A stretch of 64,000 nt of DNA from Patella vulgata (Eukaryota; Mollusca; Gastropoda; Patellidae): positions 39,364,436 through 39,428,435 of the forward strand of contig NC_065879.2 in assembly GCF_932274485.2 (NCBI RefSeq), in the 5' to 3' direction. Positions within the stretch are counted from its first letter, which is position 1. Each line of letters begins with the position of its first letter. Shown here in pieces: positions 50,501 through 61,645 of the stretch. A model generated the notes under the pieces. The model did not search any database. It was not told the DNA's origin and saw only the letters and a list, made by a program, of their open reading frames with translations. A program made the position numbers and the translations under genes.

Positions 50501-53500
50501 TAGGGCTAGTTGTTGGGCTAGTGGTTGGGCTTGTAGTAGGGCTAGTTGTTGGGCTAGTGGTTGGGCTTGTAGTAGGGCTAGTTGTTGGGCTTGTAGTAGG
50601 GCTAGTTGTTGGGCTAGTCGTTGGGCTTGTAGTAGGGCTAGTTGTTGGGCTAGTAGTTGGGCTTGTAGTAGGGCTAGTTGTCGGGCTAGTAGTTGGACTT
50701 GTAGTTGGGCTAGTTGTCGGGCTAGTAGTTGGACTTGTAGTAGGACTAGTTGTCGGGCTAGTAGTTGGACTTGTAGTAGGACTAGTTGTCGGGCTAGTGG
50801 TTGGACTGGTAGTTGGGGAAGTAGTTGGCGACGTTGTTGGGCTGGTTTTAGATGCCTCAGTGGCCACAACTAAAGTTGAAGTGGGTACTGAAAAACAAAA
50901 GCAAATATTATTTTTTCCCTACGAAGTAGGTACATTATAATTCTGCACTTTATAAGAACAGGTTTTATATTAACTTTTTATATATGCACATCAACTTACC
51001 AATATATTCAGTCTGCAAACCATTCAGATTAGTATTACCACCATTATCACTATCAACTGAAATGGTAGAACTTAATATTGGCGTTATCGACATAAGTAAT
51101 GCATTTGAAGATATTGGGGATACATCAATCTGTTCATTTGGAACTTCACTAGTAATTAATCCTGAAGTAGACGTCTTCATCATTACACTTGAATAAGCGA
51201 ATAGATTATAAGTTTCCTCTAGGATATTAGTAGAAGCTTGAGGAAAAGATGTTTTAGTACTATATGCAGTATAAAGAGGGGAATCCAAAGCTGTGTATAC
51301 AGACGTTATAGATGGAGTTTTTAATATAGGATCAGCTGCTACAGAGGTGCCTGGTGTATCAGTATTGGTTGATACTTCAAAAGAACTGAATGTGTCAACG
51401 TAAGTAGTTACAACTGGAAAACCTGGGGTTTCAACAGCAGTTGAGGTTAGTATAGAAAGGGAAACCGGTAATTTAATATATTCCGAAGATACTACAAAGT
51501 TTGACAGTTCAGTAAAATGCGATGGCGCACTCGATCTTTGTTCTTCAAAAGAACTGGATACGTCATGACTGGTAAATATATCAACAACACTTGACGCCTC
51601 TGTAAAGTTAAAGGTATGAATTGATGATGGTGGGTTAAAACCCCAAATGGAGCTGTATTTTTCTGTGGAATAAATTGTTGTTTCTGTGGAATAAATTGTT
51701 GTTTCTGTGTTATTGTCAGTAAATGAACTAGTAGAGCTTGGATCTATCAATTTGGTATTCATCAGATATCTGTTGCTCTCACTAGCTTGGCTAGTTGTAG
51801 CACCGACCCAATTAGAATTTATTGATGGCTTATCTTCCACATTCATGGTATGGACATTTGTATTATTTGAACTAGACTGAATACTTGTCTTAGAAATAAT
51901 CCCACTTGAACCGCCAACGAAGTATCTACTGCCCTCGTTTGGTGTGTTGCCGACGGTACTTGTGGCTTCAAACAAATTATTGGTAGACGCTTGCATATAA
52001 ACTGTAGAAAATTCTTTATTTTCTTGCGGGACTATGGATACATCTGTCAGATCCGATGAGGATGCCACGTGTGTGTTAATTGAGGGCGATATCCGTAAAG
52101 TTATTCTTGCTGGTGTAACAGTTGTGTCATTGTTAGCTGATGATTGTTCCCATACATATACCACAGCCGATGGTGACGGCATTGTGGAAACAGATGACTC
52201 TGATATAAATTCTGACCTATATACCCGTTGGGATATTGTTGCTGCTGGTGCACTCCAAGTTGACTGGGTTGTGAATGCGTAAGGCATTGACATGGAATGG
52301 GGTCTAGATGTCAGCTGGGCTACAGTTGAGGTTGTTGGTGGCGATGCTTCTAGCGGTAGCTGTAATGTGGAAGTGTATGAGGCTATCTTTGTTATGGATT
52401 TATACACCGGTATAGTTGAGGTTACAGCCGAGGGTGTTGCTTGTGTTTTCTGATATTGTTTGACGCTTGATTGCATTGGTGACGGCCTAATTAAATCTGA
52501 TGTGGGCATCGTCTTTTCAGGTCCTTTGTCAGAAGAATACGACTTAGTAACAGAATGATATATACTTCCATATTGGCCTTTTGATACACTTCCTGAAACC
52601 AATATATTTGCCACTGAATGTGATGCATCTACGAAGTGGCCGTCTTGCGTTGATTTAATATCTTCATTGGCAGCATTTTCTAATATAGAAAAGCTAAAAG
52701 CAGAGAGGTGTAAGCTTGAGGTAAGCGATGCCGGAGTAAGCAGAGAATAGGTGTGCAGCAAAAGGTTATCTATTTCACTACTACTATATGTTTCATACTC
52801 ACTAGACACCGTGTGAGAATTATAATCTGCTGTAGAATCAAAGAAATAATTGCCGGATGGCGATATGGTGGCGCTGTTATAGGTTAAACTCTGATCAGTT
52901 ATCTCCCCTTGTCTTACTGCGAATGGGCCTATAGCAAAACACAAGATGTTAATTGTTATTAATATGCAGCATCATTTCAGCTAGTAAGAAATCTTTATGG
53001 TATATTAAATCAACTTTTTTAAAACTCATAACGATAATAAAATAGTATTTATTTTGCTCTGTTAACATCATTTAAAAAATTATCAATAACTATTTTCTTT
53101 TATGGCATCGTATAATAGCCCCAGTTGAATGCCATTAGGTGCCATAGCGCAAGGTGATATATGCCTGTTTCGTTTTAGAAGGACGATCTTTGAAGAGTGA
53201 TTCTCTAGGCCAAGGCCTTACAGAAAAGTATCCATTGTGGGAGTTCTTATTGGATTCCTATCTATAATAGGATAAGAGATCATAGAATAGATCTTCTGAT
53301 ATTTAGTTTTTATGGTTTTAATGCGCACATTAGTATTAAAGCCAATTTTTGTACTCCGCTGATATGAAATCTAATTTCTGTTCCCATGTGTGATCGGCAT
53401 TCTAAACCACTACGCCATACACCCCCCCCCCCCCCCCTGAGTGATAGTATTATTTATATCAGCTAAATACACGCCAAAGGACTATAAACCCCAAACTAAC

Positions 53501-56500
53501 CCTCGTTTCCTTAGGTGTTATAATTCACGACAACTATGAACCCAGACAATTTGATAATTTTTATTGGTTCATCAGTTCAAGTGATCTGAAATATATCAGA
53601 TGTCAATGGAGTACTTAAACCTCATTGGCACGATATAAAAATACCAGGAGATATTCAAAGCTTATATCGAATATACTGACCTTGTTTATCACTAGTTAAA
53701 CTAAACAGTGCTATAGCAGTGGCTAATCCTACAACAGAGATGGTTGCTGCTGTCATTAGCACCAGAAACAAGGTATTTCTTCGGCGTCTGCCTGGTTTCT
53801 TGTCTCTGGAATCTAAGGACCAGGATTCGAAACTTTCCAATGGCTGCACGCCATCTTTGGAATCTAGATCTGTCTTCAAGTTAAACAAATCTGTGGAGTT
53901 TTGACGACTTAATGTGAATGCTGATGGGAGCTGACTGGTAGGGGTGTATCTTGTGATAGGCTGAAAGAATTAAATATTATGGGTAACGCAGACAATTACA
54001 ATATGATAAACATGAGGCTTGTCATCAGAATTACAAGCTGATTAAAACACAGATCTATATTTCGTTTCGTTTTTTTTTTTGTACTTTCGATGGCCTCCAC
54101 TACATGAAGATCTGACCGGTTGTAGTGGAAGGTCGTGTCAAGGGTCATACGAGCGGCCTTTGACCCGTTGGCGTCATACATTTGATTCCCCAATTAGCGT
54201 TAATGTTTTAAGTGGGATACCCACAATTCCGTGCACTTTAGGTCAAGAACTCGCCGTAACAGAATTTTTCATTGACCAATCACTCACGTCAACGAAATAG
54301 GATCTGTGTTTTAATCAGATTGTCAGAATTACAGATTAAAACTTTCTGTCATCATAGACTTATTAAAATAAACCCATATTTCTTACAGAGAAAACAAAAA
54401 CAACATAAGACGAATTCGGTATTTTGCATTTGTAATGAGCATGTAAATGTACAAGCTAGATTGTTCATAATTTCTCAAAAGACCCTTGTTATAAAGTAAT
54501 TAAGCATGGGCTGATTTGTACGAATATGGTAGAAGATTATTATGACTTTATTTGCAGAAGATATATACAAAGGGCAGTGTAAAAACAGTGTAAACTTTAT
54601 ACGGCCAGAACCTATGTTAAAATTAATCGATCTGAATATTTTGGGTCCATATTGTTTTAAAATAAAGACTCTCGATTGTATATGGTTTTAAATTCTATAT
54701 TAAACCTTTTATTGATAATTACTGTGTGTGGTTGGCTATTTACTTGTGCTAGAAAACAATTCGAGGTTTTTAAAAATTACATAATCTTCTAGACCATGTA
54801 ATTAGATATTTATCCATAGAACGATTGTTGGCTATTTACCTGTGCTAGAAAAGCGTTGAAAAAAATTCGAGGTTTCCAAAAATTCCCAAACCTTATGATT
54901 GTTTCAACAATTATATAGTCATATCAAAATGCTTAGCCCACTGACAGATCCGATACATCTTATCAGAAGATCTGGGCGGTAATACTATCCATCAAACAAA
55001 ATTTTATTGTCTGATTTGCTCAGATTAATTTCGTATAATTGACCCACTATTTTCCTAAATGTATATATACTTAATGTATATTCTTCTATATACTGTAAAA
55101 TTGTCATTTAATATGAATTAAAAATTATTGATGAATAAGTCATATTTCCTATCCCAATTTAAAAAATCCATTGCTACGATTCATTCATTCATATGATATT
55201 AAACGCCAACCCATTTTGTACTACTTCCCTTAAGTACAATTAAGCTTTGGGACTGGGTGGTTAAAATTACCAGGTGTGACCAAACTCCGTCGTAAATATA
55301 GGTGACACTATCAAAGCAAAGACGAGATTACGCCTAATAAAACATAACATGATGTAGACTCCAAAAACTGATGATGCGTTAATCGATAACAACTACCGTA
55401 ACTCGTCCAAAACACTCGGGGCTTAAATGTTTGAAATATCGTATAGATTTTACACAAGATACAGATTTACTTCTGTGCGTAGACACATAATTATGACCAT
55501 GGTATCTCCAATAATAGCGGAGAGTCTCAATGTAAGGATTAACCCCAGAAAAATGTAGCAGGAAGAGTAGCCTATTTAACGGTATTTAATAATTTGATAA
55601 TGATCAAATTACTTTAGAAACATTAATGCTTTGACAATCTCGGTTGGTGGGATACTAATTGAATTTTGATCCGGCAGACTTTGGTATATTCAATGCTAAA
55701 TTTGACTTGAGTCAAATCTGCCGATCCATCAGCTAACCAGTGCTACACATTTTGTGTAGTTTTCAAAATACCCTACTCTAAGTAGATCTGTGGGTGGATT
55801 TTCGGTTATTTTGAATAAAATATTAATCAAACAGATATAATACTAAATACGCGTCGTCTTGTTCCTAACACTGACCAGAGAGATTGTGAATGGTCCTATT
55901 ATAGTTGTTCGAATTAGATCCTAAATATACAACTGAAGAAGCAGGTGTCCCCCAAATTTATAGAATGACTTTTCGAACAAGTTTCAATGACAGATAATAT
56001 TTTATTGACTTGATATGCACTAATGTAAAATAAATGCAAACATACTGCCAGAAATAGACATACATGTAGGCACATTATCAAAATCAAACCAACCCATTTA
56101 CAATATTGATGGATACCGCAACCTTTTATTGTTTTTATTTAAAAAGTCCTCATCCTTAACATACCTCGCTATCGGTAAAATGTTTTTTGTTCCAAATGCA
56201 CTCGTGTGCATTTCAATTAAATTTAAAGATGGATTATGTAAGATTTAGATAAAGAACTGGTCGTTCTCATTATAATAATTACTTTATTCTGAGCGAAGTT
56301 ACGAAGTTGAAATTTTGACAAGAATAGCGTAGTATCGATTGTCATTGCTACGATAATAAACGAAGTCTCGGTTTTTTCATGTTCAATATAGGAAGGTTTA
56401 GCTCATATTTAAATGAATAGGGCGTTACTGTGTATCCATAAAATGTGCACATTGATATCCCAGCCTCCGTCTTAATGCGGTGGCTGGCGATAACGCTTAA

Positions 56501-59500
56501 CACTACATTATTTACAAAATATATATGTATAGTGACATACATATTTAGAAAGATGAAATCAGTAAATTGCCAAAAACGACGAGATTGTTAAGATATGATT
56601 GTTCTTCCCAGGGCGCTGTCTACAGATATCTAAAATCAGCACCGTGTTAATTATATAATGTTATTTATAATGTAATGCACTCGTTTTAAATTCCCTCGAG
56701 GTAAAATTTATAACTACCTAGAAACGGTGCTTGTATATTGATGATAAAAAAATTATACGCGGAAAAAATATATCTAAATCTCTTTGTATTTTGATAATGT
56801 GAATGAAACGGCGTGTCACTTAAATGTAGTTTAATGGTCGAGTGCAAGACATTAAGTAATATAATTATTGATATCCAGCCCGTGTGAAAAAAATATATCT
56901 AAATCGCTTTGTATTTTGATAATGGGAATGAAACGGTGTGTCACTTAAATGTAGTTTAATGGTCGAATGCGAGACATTAAAGTAATATAATTATTGATAT
57001 CCAGCCCGTGCATTTCAATGAAATACGTTACGCGGGTTCCATATTTCAACGATAATGTAGCCTACGCTTAGCACATTGCCCGTACCATTATTTCACATAA
57101 AGATGGTACGCCAGGTAGGATGGCTTCACATCAGGGCCCTGTTTCACAAAAACTTAAACTAAAATCACTAAAGTAGATTTTATCTAAAATCAAATTGAAA
57201 TTTTAAATTGTATGGATTTCACGAAGATCGATTGTAACTTAAAATGCAATTTTAATAGATTTTAGTTAAAATTGCTTGCGCTCGCGCAGTGCACAATTCC
57301 GGTGAGGGCACTTAGGGTGTAAGCATACACGCTTCGGAACTGAAAACTGTTCCCAGGTTGAACTAACCGTTACAATACCAATGAGGAGGGTTTCATACGT
57401 TGTAAAAATGTCTGCACATGGTCAGACAGTCGTAGAGAGATGAAATAAATAAGTTTATTGCGTGTTATTCGTTTTGAAATGTATCAGTTGGTTGACCTTG
57501 AACTTGCATGTCGCTTTCGTGACCTTGGCATTTGATGTACTCGCAGGCTTCAATGTAAATAATGCGTATCGATAAACTAAATCGCTTGAATTTCGTAGTT
57601 TTATGGTATTTTTGATAACAGGAACTATTGAGAAATTGTCACATACATGTGATATTTCTGACTCAAACGATTAATCTAGACTAAAGTATTGTCGATTTTT
57701 AAAAGTATTTTTGATAACTTTTAAACTAATACACGAAATAACCAATGTTCCGATGCCTAGATTTGACATGTCAGTCCCATGGACCCTTTCAATAATAATT
57801 TGAAAATGCCAAAGTGCCACACTCCTTATTGGATTATGCCTATCTATCTTACTAAATTAAAATGATTTTTTCCCAATATAAAATACCCTTAGTGCCGAAA
57901 TGACCTAGTTTGTGTCTAGTGGACGTTAAACCCATCTCTCTCTGTCTCTCTGTCTCTCTCTCTCTCTCTCTCATTTTAAACATTGTAGGCCTACAAAGAT
58001 ATTTTTTTAGACATTAGATATGAAGTGGGTTTAGATTTTTTTAAAGGTTTTTTTTTGCGTCTATTAATTATTTGAAAATAGTATAATTTATACTTGAATC
58101 ATGGTAATATATAAAATAGTAACAAAGAGTTTTGTTTACTGGGGTTTTGAGGGCTTTTTTGTTCTTGGGGTTTTAATTTGGGGCGTCATCTAACTGCTTA
58201 TATTGCCTTACAATATAATAAACGGGTGGGCCGCAGCTATATTTCCCACGCAATGAAAATAAATTGTATGAAAATTATTTTTGTGAATGATAGTATGTTT
58301 AAATTATATATAACCCGGGCCATTGGCAATATTATCATTATTCCAAATATATCTATATGTCGCAATAGATCTCACAACGTAGCTCTAATCAATGTTTGTT
58401 AATGTCGTGATTTTAAGTTAGGAGAGGGTGACGGCTGTCCTAAGTTAAATTTGATTTTAGTTAAAATTGTCCCTAAAATAGTTTTGTGAAACGCCACTAT
58501 TTTAAGTTAAGATACAATTTTAACTTACAATATGATCTTAGTGGATTTGATCTAAAATGCTTAAAATGGTTTTGTGAAACGATTCATCTTAAGTTAGGAT
58601 GGAATTTTAGTTTCAGACGATTTTAAGGAGATTTAAGTTTTTGTGAAACAGGGCCCTGTATTTTAAATACAACTAATGGGCTAGTCTCGGTCACCCAGAA
58701 CATCCTAGTCAATATTCGTAGAATATTTTTCTGGATGATAGAGACTATTCTAATAGGTACCCGTGGTGTAGAGTATAACACAGCGCAATTTAGCAAAGGT
58801 ATACCGGTAACACTATACTGAACCTCCGTCCCTGTCTATTTGAAATATATCTCACTTCTGAGATGTTAAATATCGGTCTATTTACATCACTAAATTAAAC
58901 TTTTTTAAATAATACATGTATATTCAATAACTTTTCTAAATTTATTAACAGATTTGTATTAAAGACAATAACCATAAACTGGGTAATATAAAATAAGATT
59001 TGCGTTTATCCAAGGGTTGATAAAATATTCTTTTGAATGCTTGGGGCTTATTCAGTAGAAAGCTTTTGACTAATAATTTGTCGAGATGTTTAACGAATTA
59101 ACCTGTACATAACTCCATTATAATATATTAGTAAATTATAACGAAAATAGCCTCTACTTTAATTTCAAAAAGAAAGAAAGGCATATTAAAGTGGGACCTT
59201 CAATGATTAATCTTTATTACTTATGCTACCAAAAAGAGGGAGGGGTCGGGGTGTCTAACGCTTGTGCCGTATAATATGGCTTTTTATTATGAGTTGGGGT
59301 TAAAACTGCAAAGGGTCGTAGATTCTCTCTACAAATATCTAAATATGCCACATAATGTTGTTCTCAAAATGGGCCATAAAAATATTTTATTTCATTTGAA
59401 CATGCTAGGGCAATGTTGAACCCTACCCAGTATTTACATAAATACAGTGACGGATTATATTGAGGACAACAGAGGCAAATGCCCGGCGATTTGTGACAAA

Positions 59501-61645
59501 TTTTCTTTTTTTTTTTTATATTTTGTTGAATCGTGAACAAAGTGGCTTTTTGTCGATGAGTTTTGAAATTGCTAGCTAGGGGGACCCCAGGGGGATCGGT
59601 CAGAAACTATGAAATGAAATGAGGTTTAACGTCCTACTGTTCCTCTCCTATACTGGGCTAATGAAGACGGGCATACAACATACAGTGTGCTATGAGGGAA
59701 ATTTTGCCCGGGCAGCGGCACTATCGCCTATATCGAATTCCAACTGCCAAGGGATCTTTTACGTGCATTCCAATGTATACACGGGACCTCGGTTTTTCGT
59801 CTCATCCGAAGGACTAGATAACTGTCCTTGTCAGACCCTCAGTTCTGCACCACTGACAAGGGGAAACCACGTCGGAAAATCCAGATAAACTTTCTCGGCC
59901 AATGCAGGGATCGAACACCCGACCTCCAGGCTAGCGAGCCAGCGTCTTAACCACCTAGCCACCGTGGCTCCCTCGGTCAAAAACAAAAATGATATCAACT
60001 ATTTCATGTTGGGTGCTTTAGCAGCGGGAAGTTGATATCTGAAATTTTTCCATAACCCGAAACCCTAAATATTGTTTCTGGTTGACAGGTAGCGGTCTTG
60101 TTAATTGTCTAAAATTTCCGTTCTGCCGCGAACCGTGAACCGCGAACCGTTAGAAAAAGAAATCTTCAATCAATTCTCCGAGTATATTCCCGAAGAAACA
60201 CATTCTGCATTAATGGGAAAATGATCTGCAACAACTTCATTCAGATTACTAATCTAGATCGACACTAACTGCTTAGAACTAAGTATGACTTCCCACCCGG
60301 GATATACTCCACAGACCATCATTTCAGGTCTAAATTTAAAAAAAGATATCTGGCGAGGACCCGCTCAACCCCAGGGGCAGAGAAACCCCCGACCCCCGCT
60401 AGGATGTCATCTTGTCATTGGGGCTTCTTGGAGTTCATAGCTTTTTATTTTCTAGAATAATGATTGTCGTATGTGGTTATATTAATTTATCTAAAGACGC
60501 ATTTTATTGAAATATTGAACGTAAAATTTAAGAATCGAGTTGAGAAGCGAGTTAAAATTAAATAGGGTACCTGCTATACATAGATAATAAATAATATCAG
60601 GAAATTTTAAAATTGAGAAACTAAAAATCATGTTTTGGTTGCATGATACGTCCAGAAAAGTCCCTTTCATAGATACAACAACTGAATCCAAGTATTATAG
60701 CTAAACCCATTATTTAAAATAGCAAAAAACTTACGATTTTGCTTTACCTTTGTCTTATTCAATCTACTATGGATATAAATGCAAAGTTCTTAAATTTGAA
60801 AATTATTTTGATGATTAAGAGGCAAACGCAGTTCGTTTGTTTCTTCTCCTTGGAACTCTCATTGAAAATTAATGCACAACGGTCATGTCTCTCTTAGAAT
60901 ATTGTACAATAGTACGGTCGGTGTCCTTAAACTAATCACCGACAAGAACGCTTTTGTCAATATCGCCCAATGCTTTTTCTACACATCATGTCCCAAATCT
61001 ATATAATTTCATAAAATATTGACAAAATTATGGATAAGTGAAATTGATAAATTAAAAACACCTTTTCAGTTTTATATGAAATCATTTACATTTTGGATAT
61101 TATGATTTGTAGAATATGCCTATGTCGGTTATACTTTTTAGATCAGGAACTGGTCGCTAACGGCTACTCATCTTCTTCTTCTTCTTGTTCTTGTCAATTA
61201 TTATCCATAATTTTGTCATTTTTTATGAAATCATTTAAATTTAGGATTTGATTTGTTGAATGTGCATATCGATAAAATACCCATCTTTTTCTTTCACTTT
61301 ATACAATACTTTGAGTGCTATTGACTAACGAGACGTATAGTGCTTTATTATCAAGGACTCAAGATGCGACGCGGACTAGGCCTTTAGTTTCCATGAATCT
61401 CTATATTCGGTTTCTAACCAAAAGCTATGTTTTTCTATAAATATTTATGTATTTACTCTTACCTTTGAACTGAGATTTCCCCAAAATCCAAGATGACTGT
61501 AAATATCCGGATGATCCATTAAATTTAGCCATGATGGTCGCGGCGAGTCCGTTTCAGAATTATTTTCTAATCGCGTTGACACTCTGTCACTAGCAGATAA
61601 AATAGATTTGTTGGACGAAATTTCAGCTCGTGGTATAGGATCCAT
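41595..61645 (-). CDS. Type II membrane mucin with two Ig-like and two CBM14 chitin-binding domains
   Basis: Exons (minus): 61645-61463, 53960-53681, 52928-51000, 50887-49916, 46788-46462, 45047-44730, 43603-43460, 41809-41595, summing to 4,368 nt (1,455 aa). Intron 1 is phase 0 and the rest are phase 1. Residues 1-123 are cytoplasmic, Ser-rich, with a YSHL sorting motif (49-52) and a KKPGRRRR stop. The transmembrane helix is about 124-149. With no signal peptide, the C-terminus is extracellular. Residues 155-797 form one giant Ser/Thr-rich mucin exon, and 798-1121 are almost pure SPTT repeats. Ig1 is about 1122-1230 (SIVCYY and C-x7-C in TCTQNTQFLC). Ig2 is about 1231-1336 (FTCKN, KDCYY, SLRC). 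CBM14-1 is about 1337-1384 and CBM14-2 about 1385-1451, each with six cysteines. The protein ends LNATT. The likely role is a heavily O-glycosylated cell-surface binder of chitin. Immune and matrix-anchoring roles are both possible. Exon 1 linkage over a 7.5-kb intron is the weakest junction. Confidence 0.85.
42850..42903 (-). repeat. SINE family 1 tail fragment
   Basis: Only the 3' end is present (gaaatgcaatggggtttcac, then gttctactgt). It lies in the last intron of the minus-strand mucin gene. Confidence 0.45.
43640..44430. repeat. Degenerate minisatellite in intron between Ig2 and first CBM14 exon
   Basis: Units of about 28-30 bp resemble atagattccatacacagaat, followed by agataaat. The array is interrupted by a SINE with a clean target duplication taken from the unit itself. 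The repeats keep a long minus-strand frame open beside the CBM14 exon, but splice sites at 43,603 exclude it from the protein. Confidence 0.7.
43953..44257 (-). repeat. SINE family 1 copy with 14-bp target duplication
   Basis: It is flanked by ttcatacacaggaa on both sides (43,939-43,952 and 44,258-44,271). The tail is gaaatggggttc and the head is ctgagtcactgcggctcc. The exact duplication suggests relative youth. Confidence 0.85.
46005..46358 (-). repeat. SINE family 1 copy with (gaaat)n tail
   Basis: The tail is (gaaat)n then ggggtttaacgccctactg. The head is acctaggcacggtgactcc. It lies in the intron between Ig1 and Ig2 of the mucin gene, about 100 bp from the Ig1 splice donor. Confidence 0.75.
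46860..47192 (+). repeat. SINE family 1 copy, plus orientation (first of a pair)
   Basis: The head is ggccacggtggccaggtggg, box B is gtccgatccctgc, and the tail is gttaaaccccatttcattt. It lies in the intron before Ig1 of the mucin gene. Confidence 0.75.
47206..47483 (+). repeat. SINE family 1 copy adjoining the previous one
   Basis: It begins within the head (tggctcactaacctggaggt), has box B gtgttcgatccctgc and the tail gtaaaaccccatttcattt. It is in the same orientation and only about 14 bp after the preceding copy, so the pair may be a dimer or a tandem insertion. Confidence 0.7.
47636..47813. mobile_element. 178-bp perfect-hairpin MITE containing a hammerhead-like core
   Basis: Two arms of about 58 nt are nearly exact inverted repeats (taactattaacgattcataa ... 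ccgccgagtac and gtactcggcgg ... ttatgaatcgttaatagtta), separated by about 61 nt. The loop side contains CTGAAGA, a GACCG-CAA-CGGTC hairpin and GAAA. The ribozyme idea is discussed in the findings. It lies between the mucin exon and Ig1 of the minus-strand gene. Confidence 0.65.
47854..48908. mobile_element. Inverted-repeat fossil carrying mobile-element-like coding remnants
   Basis: The left arm (caatattcagtttaatcctt ... gacagcacaagcgcaaaatac) is mirrored at the right (gtattttgcgcctgtgctgt ... aggattgaactgaatatt). Minus-strand frames contain CCYAVGKGTALEVV after VHTLTRYDTV. This recalls the LTGCDT...GKGKGTA-type segment seen in repetitive gene families of invertebrate genomes. The class of parent element is unclear and the coding remnant is broken. 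Confidence 0.5.
48960..49690. other. Intron segment with repeat-like words
   Basis: It has aaatggcggccgtcttggac and cgccatcttgaatttctc, words common in dispersed repeats. A direct duplicate of about 50 bp (acgcgactcgctggtctcgc at 49,497; acgcgactcgctcgtctcgt at 49,645) follows. There is no coding support. Confidence 0.4.
49916..50887 (-). repeat. 12-bp coding minisatellite encoding (SPTT)n mucin tract
   Basis: The exon translates on the minus strand into an almost uninterrupted run of Ser-Pro-Thr-Thr, roughly 75 units. The 12-bp unit is organised into 24-36-bp higher-order units at the lower-variation end (50,400-50,640). Because the unit is a multiple of three and lacks stops, plus-strand and alternative minus-strand frames are also open. 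The splice sites, phase and matching flanking exons identify the SPTT frame as the real one. It is a dense O-glycosylation target by composition. Confidence 0.85.
51000..52928 (-). other. Giant Ser/Thr-rich mucin exon
   Basis: A single phase 1-1 exon of 1,929 nt encodes 643 residues dominated by Ser and Thr, with many Val, Pro and aromatic spacers and no cysteine-rich module. It has scattered N-glycosylation sequons and a short internal duplication (TETTIYS twice, near 51,665-51,710). It forms the membrane-proximal part of the stalk. The plus-strand paralogue has only five short Thr/Pro exons in the equivalent place. Confidence 0.8.
54040..54321. mobile_element. MITE with about 28-bp terminal inverted repeats
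   Basis: The left end, ctgattaaaacacagatcta, is mirrored by gatctgtgttttaatcag at the right. The interior is non-coding. It lies just upstream of exon 2 of the mucin gene, in intron 1. Confidence 0.55.
56233..56385 (-). mobile_element. Truncated MITE family A copy
   Basis: It begins attatgtaagatttagataa and continues through agaactggtcgttctcatta, then diverges. The other terminus is absent. Confidence 0.5.
56762..57008 (+). repeat. Direct tandem duplication of about 123 bp
   Basis: Two adjacent copies run from aaaaaatatatctaaatc through atatccagcccgtg and differ at only a few positions. It is a recent local duplication in intron 1 of the mucin gene. Confidence 0.8.
57132..58658. mobile_element. 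1.5-kb TIR element with CAGGGCCCTG ends
   Basis: The left end, CAGGGCCCTGTTTCACAAAA followed by acttaaa, is the exact inverted complement of the right end (27 bp). Further gttttgtgaaac words recur near the right end. The interior has a SINE-2 3' end and (tctc)n, and no recognisable transposase. Flanking target duplication is ambiguous because the ends are palindromic. Confidence 0.7.
57888..57975 (+). repeat. SINE family 2 3' end with (tctc)n tail, nested in TIR element
   Basis: tagtgccgaaatgacctagt, then ttgtgtctagtggacgttaa and a long tctc microsatellite. The 5' part is absent. Confidence 0.7.
59611..59972 (-). repeat. SINE family 1 copy, near full length
   Basis: The tail gaaatgaggtttaacgtcct, middle gggcaaaa-type box (tttgcccgggcagcggcact), box B gggatcgaacacc and head gccaccgtggctccc are all present. 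It lies in intron 1 of the mucin gene. Confidence 0.8.

Larger units (their letters stand above)
53961..61462. other. Intron 1 of the mucin gene: contents
   Basis: It includes the MITE at 54,040, a truncated MITE-A at 56,233, a 123-bp tandem duplication at 56,762, the CAGGGCCCTG element at 57,132, a SINE-1 at 59,611 and a (ctt)n run near 61,175. No coding exon is evident between 54,322 and 61,462. Confidence 0.6.

Noticed and set aside
49836-50940. Two plus-strand frames of about 345-351 residues (Gly/Cys/Arg-rich and Val-Gly-Leu repeats) and a second minus-strand Leu/Gln/Pro-rich frame
   Set aside because: They are by-products of a stop-free 12-bp repeat. Splice sites, phases and flanking exons support only the minus-strand SPTT frame.
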